From Epiperipatus broadwayi (Eukaryota; Onychophora; Udeonychophora; Euonychophora; Peripatidae), in NCBI GenBank assembly GCA_028023455.1, contig JAQFVV010012513.1:1676501-1740500 (forward strand): 64,000 nt of DNA, read 5' to 3'. Below are positions 22,524 to 33,798 of the stretch, one piece after another (the first letter of the stretch is position 1; each line of letters starts with the position of its first letter). Below the pieces are notes generated by a model. It ran no database searches. It was not told where the DNA came from and worked only from the letters and a program-made list of their open reading frames with translations. Position numbers and translations under genes: made by a program.

Positions 22524-23290
22524 AATCAGTGCTCAGTATATATTAAGATAAAAAATTTTCAAACTTTAATGGACAGGCTTTAATATCGTCCATCCTCCAA
22601 CTCTTCAGCCATACATACCATTCACTCAAAGCAATTGTTGATGCCAATATTATTGTTATACCCATGATGACTTAAGTTACTCTGACTCTTCACATATAGA
22701 ACCTTAATATGTCAATTTAAATATACAGATGAGGGATGGCTAAATATGTAATATTTAAATACAAGTATATTCTCTATACTGAACTTAATATAATTAAAAG
22801 GGATTTGAATTAAGACTTTCAAATTCTATTCAGCTATCCACTCCTGTATTCTGTCCATCTCAATTCTGTGCATTTAGATGGATGTATTAAAGTCCTAAAT
22901 GTGATGGGTCAGAATGTTTTAAAGTCAACATGGGTGTGACAATAAGATTTGCATCAACAAGGGTTTTGAGTGTTCTATAATCAGATTTTCAATGATATAA
23001 ATGGTTGATGAGCTGAAAGATGGAGAAGATTGAAGCCAGTCCATTAAAATTTGAACATTTTTTATCTTAATATAAAGTAAACACTGAATATATATGTGTG
23101 AAAGATGATGATCTGGACCAACTGGTAAGTGCTGGCTCAGCATGAAATACATATATTGGAAATCATTTACTTTTTTCACATATATGTAGTAATCTTTATC
23201 AGTTTATAAGATAAAGTGGACAGCTGTAGAGAGCTTGAAGGTCTGACTTCAAATCTCTTCTAATATATATATATATGTGTGTGTGTGTGT
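22262..23290. mobile_element. Two roughly 0.5-kb inverted-repeat elements head to head
   Basis: The plus-strand unit (22262-about 22755) and the minus-strand unit (23290-about 22785) match along their length. Shared phrases include ttggtccagat, tattaagataaaaaat and ttaatggac. Each unit also has its own terminal inverted repeat, gggatttgaactcagactttcaag-like at the start and its complement at the end (22798-22850). That looks like a MITE or fold-back element with TIRs of 50 bp or more. No transposase, superfamily unknown. Other copies: 8336, 33000, 54870, 57765, 62175. Confidence 0.7.
22449..22546. repeat. Near-perfect palindrome inside the inverted-repeat element
   Basis: tatatactgagcactgatta on the left and its complement taatcagtgctcagtatata on the right flank a TA-rich centre. 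It would extrude as a cruciform of about 48 bp per arm. Confidence 0.9.
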
Positions 23291-23394
23291 GCAATCTTAT
23301 AATTGAATATTTATAAATGCAGTAATTAAATATATGTGAAGTATAACATTAAAATTTTATGCACTTAGGAGGTTTTCCAATATCCTCCTAGTCT

Positions 23395-23660
23395 TTCTCA
23401 ATTAACCCTTTGAAAGGCTAACCTTCCCACAATTCCATGATCTTAACGTTTGTTGCCTATCTGTTAATTAAATCGTTTGTCTTTGTAGGAAGGTTAGCCT
23501 TTCAAGGTGTTAGTTGATAACGACTAGTCGAAAGCGCTCCTAAGTGGATAAAATTTTTGAAGTTATACTTTACTTATATCAAATTACTGCATTTATAAAT
23601 ATTCAATTATAAGATAACGTATATTGATTTGAAAAATACAGACATCGAATTATAATATTA
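23395..23660 (+). mobile_element. Penelope-like tail, internally deleted fold-back copy
   Basis: An inverted left arm (23405-23475, ctttgaaaggctaaccttcc) meets a short right arm (23488-23512, ggaaggttagcctttcaag). Then comes the same unique tail as the copy at 1-910, ending acagacatcgaatta. The GIY-YIG region is gone. Confidence 0.75.
23510..23545 (+). ncRNA. Hammerhead-like ribozyme motif in PLE tail (copy 2)
   Basis: Helix I is TTAG (23510-23513) with CTAA (23540-23543). Core is TTGATAA (23514-23520), then one extra base. The helix II region is GACTAGTC (23522-23529). GAAA is 23530-23533, the palindrome AGCGCT 23533-23538, and C23539 the expected cleavage base. Compared with copy 1, helix III changed from AGTACT to AGCGCT and stayed self-complementary. 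U3 and A8 are shared. Confidence 0.55.
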
Positions 23661-24277
23661 TTACATATATATATATGTCACCTTTATGTACATGAAAGTG
23701 AAGTTAATATTACAATATTTATTTAATTGCAATTTAAATTATATCCATATAAATTTATTTTTCCTACTTAAAAAAAAAAAATCAAATAAAGCTAGTTATA
23801 TATAATTAACTTTTGATGATTTTTTATCAAATATTTTGAACTCAGCCACACTTAAAACTGCTAGCATCATCCGAGATTCACTGTGTTTTTAATAAGAAGA
23901 TCTGCTCTGTGTTATGTTACGATAGCAGAGAGCTATTTTTCCAAATATATAACCTTTAAACATCACATTTTACAGAGAAATAAGTGTACATTATATGTGT
24001 GTGTGCGCGCGTACGTGAATATGTGTACATTTTCACAAACGTGAGAATGTAGCATATTTGAATTTAACTACACTAAAATAAAAAATGTTTTTAACTATTT
24101 ACATTTGGTTCTGCCATATTTGTTTTGATCATCTCAATAAATTGAGAAAGGAATAAGAACTCAATGCTTTTGTAATTTAGATGAAATAAGTTGAAGTTAA
24201 TTTAAAGTAAGAAAGATCTTACTAATACTGAAAGACCAATTCTTAGAGAATTATTTTTATTTTATTTTTTGTTCTTT

Positions 24278-24356
<79 letters not shown>

Positions 24357-24475
24357 GTCTATCTGTCTATCTGTCTGTCTGTCTGTCTATCTGTCTATCT
24401 GTCTGTCTATCCATCTATCTATCTATCCATCTATCCATCCATCTATCTATCTATCTATGTCTGTCTAAATGTCTG

Positions 24476-24510
<35 letters not shown>

Positions 24511-24527
24511 GTGTATCTGTGTATCTG

Positions 24528-24564
<37 letters not shown>

Positions 24565-24645
24565 TAATCTATCTATCTATCTATATATCTGTCTGTCTGT
24601 CTATCTGTCTGTCTGTCTGTCTATCCGTCTATCTATCTATCTGTG

Positions 24646-24702
<57 letters not shown>

Positions 24703-24813
24703 GTATGTCTGTCTGTGTATCTGTCTGTCTATCTGTCTGTCTGTCTATCCTTCTATCTATCTATCTATCCATCTATCCATCCATCTATCTATCTATCTGT
24801 ATGTCTGTCTGTC

Positions 24814-24847
<34 letters not shown>

Positions 24848-24848
24848 A

Positions 24849-24889
<41 letters not shown>

Positions 24890-24894
24890 GTCTG

Positions 24895-24973
<79 letters not shown>

Positions 24974-24990
24974 GTCTATCTGTATGTCTG

Positions 24991-25077
<87 letters not shown>

Positions 25078-25105
25078 GTCTATTTGTCCATTTATATATC
25101 TGTCT
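24278..25105. repeat. CTAT/CTGT tetranucleotide array, about 0.83 kb
   Basis: Mostly ctat units with interspersed ctgt, ccat and ctgtatgt variants. Blocks such as ctgtatgtctgtctgt and ccatctatccatccat recur, suggesting larger-unit duplication within the array. Three long Ile/Tyr/Leu/Ser ORFs are repeat artefacts. Confidence 0.98.
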
Positions 25106-25174
25106 ATTTACATATCTACTATCTGCACCCATCTTATATAAAACTATCTATTTATTGCTGTGCATATAAATAAG

Positions 25175-26640
25175 CATGTGCATGCAAACATGTACATCCC
25201 ATATATATATATATATGGGTTACATATTGCAACATTTTCCGCATTGCTAGGCCTCTATATGCAATAAATGCGTGAGTTGATCAAGTTATGCAATAAGAAG
25301 AAAGTTTCATTTCTATTTCTAAAAAATATAACTATATTTCCTGATCAACTCGGCCTAGAATTGTTATGAGTACAATTGCGAGCTGAATCAGTTTTTAATT
25401 TATAAATGAGGGCACCAGAGTAGCTTAGACTCACTGATTCTGCATCAAACATATCGTAACTTGTAAATTAAAAAAAAAAATGCTTTTAAAAGACAGTATA
25501 TTTTATCTTAACCAAAATTATTTTCTAAATATTATTCTTCCTGGAGCTTATTAAACACATATAGGCAAAGGTAAATTATATTTTTAAATCTCACTACACT
25601 TATATTAATAAATTTAATAATAGACATTAATAACTATTATTAATAATGTACAAGGAAAAGTTGGTATTAGAAATAAATATTTTTATTCTAACAAATTAAA
25701 ATGTTTAACGATAAATTACTAATTAAATAAACTGGAGAAAACACACACTAATCCAGACATGAATCCATTAATAAAAAAATAACAGTTAAACAATTATTAA
25801 AAAGTTCTTGGGTAAACAAAAGTTTCTTGATTAATAAAATTAAAGTCTCTATCGGGATCCTATTATAAGTATATTTTTAAGAATTGTTTGCAAACACTTA
25901 ATTTTTGTCACAATCAGGAATAATGAATCATAGCTTACCGGTAAGTTTAGTGAGTTCATGAAGTTTGTACATTACTATGCATAGTTTTTTTCTGGGTTAG
26001 AATGAGCTCATGGCCATTTGTTTTACTTGTTCTTGGTCCTGATTCTAAAGGCTAGTTATGAAAGCTTTTCTGGGTTTGATGGTCTTCATGATGAACGATG
26101 TCAAAAGCTTCGGTCTACTCTCGCATGAAGAATTATTTTATCATAGAGTGGTCCTGGATTCCATAATCCACAACCAGCCAAAGACAAACAGATAAGCCAA
26201 GACAGTGATCAAACTGGCCTCTTTCTTTTATACTATAGGTCCAGTTTTCAGACTTCTGCACATGCCTTTTGTTTGTCAAAAATATACATTGATAATCTTG
26301 TACATTCTTTATAAAATTTATGTTACAAAGTCTTTATTGTTTAGCATAATTCTACATCTTTAATTAGCTAAAATATTTTTCCTTTAGCTTATCTTTTTAC
26401 TTTTGGAATTCTTTTCATTTATCTGGATTAGCAATCTGTGTAACTTCTGTTCTCTCCTATTTTTACTTTTATTTTTAACTAAATAAAAAAAAAATACGAA
26501 CGACAATTTTAACTTTCATTGTACGTTTTACATAAAAATTATACCAATAAAAAAAATATCTTAATTTACTTTTTTTTTTAGCTTTTACCAAATGCCAATT
26601 TATTTGTACCATATATAAACAAATAGTACAATATATAAAT
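25175..26640. other. No gene recognised; short inverted motifs only
   Basis: tgagttgatcaag (about 25273) and cctgatcaactcgg (about 25341) are inverted, and tgatcaactcgg-like sequence recurs at about 26713. No coding frame stands out. Confidence 0.3.
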
Positions 26641-26645
26641 GATAT

Positions 26646-27400
26646 ATTCTGTGGATTCATCCATGTATGATTTTAATTTTGAATATACCTATTTTCGCCT
26701 TTATCACACAAGCGATCAACTCGGTAATGAATACAACATTGCAAGGATGTTTATAGAAGCACTGTAAAGACTAAGTTATAACAATGGTAATGTTCTACCA
26801 GTAGAAAAAGTAGGTATATAAAATTGAAAAAAGTAATAGTCAGAAAATCTACAGAGCAACCATTTTTAAAACTTATCTTCCAAATAGAAAGAAGTGTGCA
26901 TATAGCATCTCATTTATTGATATAATTTGCTCTTTTCAGTGTCTCAATGGTTTCTCTGCTGTTACATTGATGGAGAGTGTAACATCTGGATCAATCCTAG
27001 CATAAGAGAAATCAATATTGTGACCTAAATCCATAGCATAGAGTGAGAGTGCTGCTTCTGATGAGTGTTATTTAACTGCATTGTCATGTTCATCTCTTCT
27101 AGTACTGATGTGATGATTTCTCATACTCACATAAGAAGCTTTATACTTTCCACCTAAAATTTAATAACTCCATGAGCTTCAAGGAGGATTGAACTTTTAG
27201 GCATAGTTAGGTTGTTACTAATTTTTTGATAAATAATATATTTTCTATAGGTGGAAGTTTAACGCTGTGATAAACCAATGTTTACAGTGCCTCTACAAAC
27301 ATCTTTATAATAATCGATTCAATATCTGGTTGATGGCTTGTGTGATCAAGCTAAAATGATAGCATATTCATAAATCAAAATCATACATGGATGAACCCAC
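26646..27400. mobile_element. Fold-back element with TIRs of about 180 bp
   Basis: 26646-26830 is the reverse complement of about 27215-27400 (ggattcatccatgtatgatttt against aaaatcatacatggatgaaccc; aagatgtttgtagaggcactgtaaa inside). The 385-bp centre has no ORF. Its right end touches the 3' end of the RTE LINE, so the LINE inserted at or near its border. Superfamily unknown. Confidence 0.65.
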
Positions 27401-30365
27401 TATCATCATCATTATCAACCATTATCAATCCACTGCAGGATGAAGGTCTCTCCAAGTTTAATCCATCTTCTCTGATCTTTAGCTTCTCTTCTCCACATCA
27501 CCCCTACACATTTTCTTATTTCATCCATCCATCTTACATGTGGTCTCCTTCTGGGTCTTTTACAATCTCTTGGAATCCAGTTTAAAATTTCAATTGTCCA
27601 TCTATTATCATCTCTTCTAGCAATATGTCCAGCCCAACTCCACTTCAATCTTTTAATTTTTTCAATGAGGTCAGTAACACCTGTTTGTTCTCTTACCCAT
27701 ACATTGCGTTTTCGATCTCTTCTTGTTACTCCCAACATACATCTCTCCATACTTCTTTGAGTGGTCTGAAGTCTCTGTATTGATCTTCTATTAAGTGTCC
27801 AAGTCTCAGATCCATAAGTAAGAACTGGTAAAACACATTTGTTAAAAACCTTTCTTTTCAAACACATAGGCATATTTCCTTTTAATATCAAGTTATTTCT
27901 ACCAAAAGCACTCCAACCAAGTTTAATTCTATGATTAATTTCCTCTATTATGTTTCCATCTGTATTAATAATCTGACCAAGGTATTTGTAACTCTTAACT
28001 TCTTCTAATTCATCATAATCAATCTTTATTTTCATATTTTGAGCAAATCGATTAAACATTACTTTAGTCTTTTTAACATTTATCTTTAGTCCTACTTTCC
28101 TACTTTCATCTGATAACTCCTGCAACATTTCCTGCAGCTCTGAAGCATTATTTGCAAAAACAACTACATCATCTGCGAAATCTAAATGACTTAAATAATC
28201 TCCATTTACTTTCACTCCTTTAGTTTCCCATTTTAATCCACAAAATACTTCTTGCAGCACTGCTGTAAAAAGTTTTGGAGATATGGAGTCACCTTGTCTT
28301 ACACCTTTCTCAATGTTGACTTTCCCAGTATCATTATGTAATCTAATTGTTGCTGTTGCATTTTTATAAATATTCTTTAAAATATGACAATATCCTGGAT
28401 CTATACCTTGATGATCCAATGCTTTAATCACTGAAGAAATGTTTATAGAATCAAATGCCTTTTCATAATCTACAAATCCAAAACATAATGACAACTCATA
28501 TTCATTTGTCCTTTCTATAACTTCTCTCAATACTTGAATATGATCTACTGTACTAAAACCACTTTTAAATCCAGCTTGTTCTCTTGGTTGGTGAAAATCC
28601 AAGGTTCTCTGTAGACGAGTTGTAATTATCTTGGTAAAAATTTTATATAAAACTGATAAAAGGCTGATAGGTCTGTAATTTCTAATATCTTCTTTATCAC
28701 CTTTTTTAAATATTAATATTATTACTGCATTCTTCCAATCATCTGGTACATCTTTATCATTTAGACATTTGGTATATAACTTTGCTAATATTTTTTCTGT
28801 TTCTTCACCTGCTTCTTTTAATATATCAATTATAATTCCATCATTACCTGGAGCCTTTCCTTTCTTCATACATTTAATTGCATTTCTCACTTCTTCATTT
28901 AAAATTCTGGGCAATTCGGAAGATGTAATAGATATAGGAGGTACTTGTTCTTTATTACTATATAATTCTTGATAAAAATCTTCTACCAATTTCATAATGT
29001 CATCCCTCTTTTTAGTAATAATTCCATCTTTTTTCCTTATTGCAGATATAAATTTCCTACCAATACCAAAATGTTGTTTTACATTCTTAAGACTTTTATT
29101 TTCTTCTACAGCTTTTCTTGCTAGTTCACAGTTATACTTTCTTATATCATTTTCAACTCTTTTCCGCACCATTTTACAAAATTCGAGATATTCAATTCTT
29201 TTTAATGCATCATTCTTGCATATCTTCATATTCCTTCTTTTCTTCATAAGTTCTCTAGTCTCAGTAGAAATTTTATTAGTCAATTGCTGCTTTTTTCTAC
29301 CAGCTATCTTTGTTGCAGTTTTTAAAAGTGTATCAGTTATTTTCATATTAATTTCATTCAAATCTGAATCATGTTCAAAATCTACTAATACTTGAAACCG
29401 ATTTGTAAGTTCTAATTTAAATTCATTAGAATGTTTCTGAAGATTAGGAATATCAACTGTAAATATAGTTTTTCTTAATAATTTTTGTCTCTCTAGTTTT
29501 ACATTAACATGTATCTTACCCCTTACTAATCGATGATCACTTCCTGTGTTAAATTTATTAAGAACATTACAATCTTGAAATATGTATTTCCTGTTAGTCA
29601 AAATATAATCCAATTCTGCTGTACCTTCATTTGGATGCTTCCATGTCCATTTCCTTCTAACATTTTTCTCAAAAAAAGAATTCATAATATAAAGTTTTTC
29701 TTTCTCTGCAAACTCCACAAGTCTATGTCCTCTCTCATTTCTATTACCATAACCAAAATTACCTACAACACTTTCATCTTTCATTTATTTACCAATTCTA
29801 TCATTAAAATCTCCCATAACAATTTTAAAATGTTGTTTACTCTGATCAAAAGCCTTTTGTACATCCATATAAAAATCTTCTACTACTTCATCACTGTGAG
29901 AACTTGTTGGGGCATAAACCTGAATTATCTGCATTTGATATCTGCTATTAAGTTGTATAACTAATCTTGCCACTCTGTCCGATACACCATCAATCTCCAC
30001 AATATTGTTCTTCCACTTTTTATTTATAATGAATCCTACTCCACTTGTATTTCCAATATTTGTGCCTTTATAATAGAGCATATGTCCACTTTTTAAATCA
30101 ATTGTCTCTTCACCTTTTCTTCTAACTTCACAAAGTCCAATAATATCCCATTTAATATAAGAGAGTTCTTCTTCTAATTCTTGCAATCTTCCTTCACTTG
30201 AAAGTGATCTGCAGTTGTAAGTACCTAAATAAAAAGTCGTCATCAAATGGCAGCCTGGGTCCGCCTCCAGGATATTCTTAGCACTCCGCCTTCGGCCACC
30301 AACCGCTGCCTTGGTTGGTGACTTTACAGCCTCCTGGGATTAAGGGCCATGCTTTATTTTTGTCT
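27401..30365 (-). mobile_element. Nearly full-length RTE-clade LINE
   Basis: Minus orientation. The 3' end at 27401 carries a short (TGA)n-type tail, typical of RTE elements. The apparent GC-richer 5' leader lies at 30244-30365 (ccgccttcggccacc region). The ORF encodes an AP-endonuclease and a reverse transcriptase and is interrupted once. Five 5'-truncated relatives lie in this window, at 21545, 46868, 56440, 59590 and 62313. The less AT-rich block 30365-30690 may be more 5' leader or flanking DNA. Confidence 0.85.
27415..30243 (-). pseudogene. RTE endonuclease-reverse transcriptase, one in-frame stop
   Basis: The ATG at 30243 begins MTTFYLGTYNCRSL, an APE-type endonuclease start; the frame is also open one TTG codon further. 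IIGLCEVRRKGE and VVMGDFNDRIG-like (IVMGDFNDRIGK) are endonuclease motifs. A TAA at 29785-29787 interrupts the frame, and the same frame resumes for 789 codons. RT motifs in order: [63 protein letters not shown] (catalytic DD), KTKVM and YKYLG. The C-terminus is the [13 protein letters not shown] and [16 protein letters not shown] region seen in metazoan RTE proteins. Total about 942 codons, normal for RTE. The stop sits just after the DFN motif and makes this copy inactive unless read through. Nearest family by motifs: RTE/BovB-like. Confidence 0.88.
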
Positions 30366-30696
30366 GTCATAATTGTATAATTGGGAAAAATCTTTATCAT
30401 TTACACAAACATTCATTCTGCCTTATCAGGCACTGAGAAGAAAGACCATGGTGTTTCTTGATCTTAAACTCAGAGGTAAAAAGCCAATAAACTCACCACG
30501 CTGGCTAATGCATGTTGGTGAGCAGCCCATCCATGTTCGTATACTATATGAATAAACATATAGTAATAACAGCTGCAACAACAAGAACGTATGGAGTGGA
30601 CATTAGGAATTTGCCCTGCTCGGTTCCTTTAAGGCCTCCAAGAGGAATCAAGGGGTCTCCTTTCAGTTAATAGCAAACTCCTTTCTGCAGCCAAAT

Positions 30697-30697
<1 letters not shown>

Positions 30698-30776
<79 letters not shown>
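30698..30776. repeat. (TA)n microsatellite
   Basis: About 75 bp of TA with one ca interruption. Confidence 0.97.
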
Positions 30777-30777
<1 letters not shown>

Positions 30778-31387
30778 AACTGGATCATCTATTCAATGGT
30801 TTTATTGCCAAAATTAAAAACTTAATTGTTGTTAATTCTCATTAAATGTTAAAATTTTTTTTATTTATTTAAAAAGAGTACGTGTATTAAAACACCTACT
30901 TGTTTATATTTAAAATAGATCATTTTAATGTTTTTTAAAATTGTTTTTAAAATAGTTTTCTTATACCGCTTGTTTTTTTGCTTTTTTTAAAAATCAATTT
31001 GATTTAAAAACAAGCAGGCTAGCTAATACATTCCTGTTGCTTTTATTTTAATTATTGTAAATTAATTCTAAAAGCGGAGATTTGATTTTTATGTAGTTGT
31101 TTTCATTTCAATAATCCCTGGGTAGAATTCTTAGATTAGACTGAGCTGGAGATTAATATTTGCCCTGCCTTAGGTGTAGAATTCAACAACAAGGAAAGTG
31201 TTTCACAGGAAATGTAAGAGGTATAAATAGCCCCACTACTTTGGAGTACTTAATTATTCTTGACTAAACAAGCTGTTTCTCAAGTGAAAATCAGTTCTTT
31301 TACATACTTGGATTGCATCCTGTTGTAGATCCTGAGTTTTGGTAGCAGTAGACGACATTTACTTTCTTCAAAAAGAATTTGCAGATG

Positions 31388-31534
31388 TCAAATACTGTAT
31401 GTGTTGTCATCAGCAGAATGGCATGCTAACTTAACAAAGGATGGATCTCTAACTTCCAAATCTGCTCCAGTAATGCCATAAACCTCTAGAAGAAGCCGGA
31501 ACCTCTTTACACCTAACTTGCCATTGTCAAGAAC
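31388..31534 (-). CDS. Likely coding exon, probably 3'-terminal, unknown protein
   Basis: The minus strand has a good acceptor (ctagttcattttcag). It is followed in phase 0 by VLDNGKLGVKRFRLLLEVYG, ITGADLEVRDPSFVKLACHS and ADDNTYSI, then TGA. Codon use is balanced and the peptide looks like a folded conserved protein, unlike anything around it. A weak donor (GTATTT) just before the stop could make it internal. I cannot name the family. The upstream exon would lie at higher coordinates; 32375-32576 is a candidate only if an internal donor is used. Confidence 0.45.
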   Translation of the reverse strand, partial: VLDNGKLGVKRFRLLLEVYGITGADLEVRDPSFVKLACHSADDNTYSI

Positions 31535-32374
31535 CTGAAAATGAACTAGAATAATAGTGTACACTCTACTTGAACAGTATGTTAATGTAAGGTAACTTTT
31601 CTTTTATTCTTCCCAGGGTAAATTACTTTTCATTAAATCTCCACTCAGTCTAATTATAAATCTGTATTCATAAGCTTAAATAATATTTAACCTCATATTT
31701 AATATTTATTGTGTTTTCTTATATTTTGCCGTGGGTCTTGGAATCTTAGTTTTAAGATTCCAAGTTTGCTTTCAATTTTGTTTATTGGAGAGTGACGAAT
31801 GAGTTTTTCTATTTTTATGCCTAACTTTTACTAAATGCTTTAGCAGTCAATGTATATTTTGAATGCTTACCTGTAATTATTTTAGTAGTCCATAATTCAT
31901 TTTAAATACTGTGTTTGCGCTTTTGCAAACCACCAAAAATCTTTTGGCTGGCGACTTTATTTTCATAGTCGGGGATTTCATTTCTTATATCTCTGAAAGC
32001 GGAAACTATAATTGTTTTTGCTTTGTAATTTTATAAGTCGCCAGCAGGAAGATAATATTTATCCCTTTTGTAAATTACAGGTGAGAGAGACTTTCGTTCT
32101 GCTAAAGTATTTAAAGCTTTAATATTTTCGTACTCATGTGCACTCTCCGATAGATTTATTTTGTATTTATGTGTAGCTTAAAATTTATCAGAGCGTGTAC
32201 TCAGAACTTGTTATAAATTTATTTCTTAATTATAATTATTTGTAATTCATTGTCTTTAATTGCTGGAGCAGACGTAACTGGTTTTCTAATGATTTACTTG
32301 TCTTCTATTGAGACCTCTAATTATGATTTTTAGAGTAGTTTTTTGCCAACCGTTTGGTTGGGGATTCGCCAGTT

Positions 32375-32576
32375 TTAATTGTTTGTTTTCCTTTCATTTT
32401 CAATCATATTTTTCAGTTGTTCTTGAGGTAAATCAATCACCTTTATTTTAAACATAATAATAGGTGCAGCTTCTACCGACACATGACATTCATGGGCCAA
32501 AACATTTTTTTGGGCCTCGAAAAGCTCATTGGCGCTGGTTTCATTGATTTGTTTCAAGAATGTATTGTTTAAATAT
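32375..32576 (-). CDS. Possible coding exon, unknown protein
   Basis: The acceptor gttttcactttcag on the minus strand is followed by YLNNTFLKQINETSANELFE, AQKNVLAHECHVSVEAAPII and MFKIKVIDLPQEQLKNMIEN, ending in TAA. The sequence is protein-like with amphipathic, Glu/Gln-rich parts. No domain recognised. It may be an alternative last exon, or a relic of an element, since tggcg-rich sequence surrounds it (31940, 32040, 32370, 32945). Confidence 0.35.
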
Positions 32577-32999
32577 CTGAAAGTGAAAACTCATGTTTGG
32601 GTGAATCCTCTGCCGAATGAAATTTGCTTCCTCCCTTTATAATTCGTTATTAGAAGATCAGTCAGTCTGTCAGAGCTTTGCCTTTAGTATTTCTGGTACA
32701 TGCCTGAGTTAACCCTATTTATTGTGTCATAAATTGATACTTCACAATTTATTTTCTCTTAAATAAAACTTTTTAAATATGTTTAAACTTAATTTGGTTG
32801 ATGTTTGTCTTGGTGCTTTTATTTCTCAATTGTCTAAACAATTTTAAGATCTCTTGTTTCTCCCTGAGTTTAGTTGGCGCAAACCATCACCATCATCCAT
32901 TCTGATCACAGTAAATAAATTTTCCAGATACATAGTGATCTGGTGGCGCCCTCTGTTTCAGAAGGAATTAAATGTCCAGTACAATATATATATATATAT

Positions 33000-33205
33000 A
33001 TGTACCCAACTTACTGTAATTTATAAGGAGGTTGAACTCAGACTTTTAAACTTCCCACAGCTATTTAATCCATTTTATACAACTGATACACATGCCCACA
33101 TATATGTGAAAAAAAATCTTTTTCTCATCTATGTGCACATGGGTATCAGTTGTATAAGATGGATTGGATTTCTGTGGGGCATTTGAAACTCTGAGTTCAA
33201 GTCAC

Positions 33206-33228
<23 letters not shown>
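33000..33228. mobile_element. Fold-back (MITE-like) element, short form
   Basis: An almost perfect inverted repeat: ttgaactcagacttttaaac ... atacaactgatacacatg on the left, and catgggtatcagttgtat ... gaaactctgagttcaag on the right. Arms are about 85 bp around a TTTTTTCTC-like centre. Same TIRs as the 22.3-23.3 kb units. Confidence 0.8.
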
Positions 33229-33245
<17 letters not shown>

Positions 33246-33278
33246 TGACTTGTATATATATATATATATATATATATA
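33210..33278. repeat. (TA)n microsatellites around an inverted ataagtgactt
   Basis: Two TA runs flank ataagtgacttgtatata, which inverts the end of the preceding element (caagtcacttata). Confidence 0.9.
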
Positions 33279-33592
33279 AACATTACAAGCATAAAGCTAC
33301 TAGTCAATATATAATTACATAGATCAGAGTGGTTTGAGTTTAAATGAAAGAATAAAGGTTCATAAAAGTAAAGTTAAAAATAGATATCTTAGTTCTGCTT
33401 TGTATGTCCATGAAAAAGATACAGGCCACACTATTAATTTTGATGAAGCTAAGGTGTCATCTTTGAGAGAAATGAAATCAAAAGAAGAATTAAAGAATCT
33501 TTATTATTAAAAATTTATTATTTTGAAGCAATTAACTTATTTAAGAGTTCTTTTAATATTAAGGGTGGATGGGAAGTGAATGGATTTGTGGG

Positions 33593-33594
<2 letters not shown>

Positions 33595-33659
<65 letters not shown>
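33595..33659. repeat. (TA)n microsatellite
   Basis: About 65 bp of uninterrupted TA. Confidence 0.97.
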
Positions 33660-33662
<3 letters not shown>

Positions 33663-33664
33663 TA

Positions 33665-33797
33665 GTTTTTGTAGTTCTTTACACTTGAGAAGTCTGCTTG
33701 TAGCAGTGAAACTTTTGGTTGTGTTTTAATATTTTTTTTTTTTTTTTTGCTGATCTGGTTGAATTTTGGATTTGGGGTAATTTTGTATATATATATA
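33665..33797 (+). mobile_element. PLE-like tail with hammerhead-like motif
   Basis: Related to the right arm at 12775-12880 (cacttgagaag ... ttgaattttggattt). Near 33683-33735 it has helix I ACAC with GTGT, core TTGAGAA, helix II CTGC-ttgta-GCAG and GAAA. The helix II pairs differ from TCTAC/GTAGA at 12.8 kb by a paired A-to-G and T-to-C change, so pairing is kept. The helix III palindrome is lost. The element is cut short by the LTR-like repeat. Confidence 0.5.
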
Positions 33798-33798
33798 T

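Noticed and set aside
24278-25105. CRISPR-like array
   Set aside because: Four-base units without spacers in a eukaryotic background; a simple microsatellite.
24269-25173. Three overlapping ORFs of 176-290 codons on the plus strand
   Set aside because: Pure translation of the CTAT/CTGT array (Ile-Tyr-Leu-Ser repeats), in all frames.
28769-29964. Plus-strand ORFs of 67-143 codons
   Set aside because: Antisense shadows of the minus-strand RTE reverse transcriptase and endonuclease.
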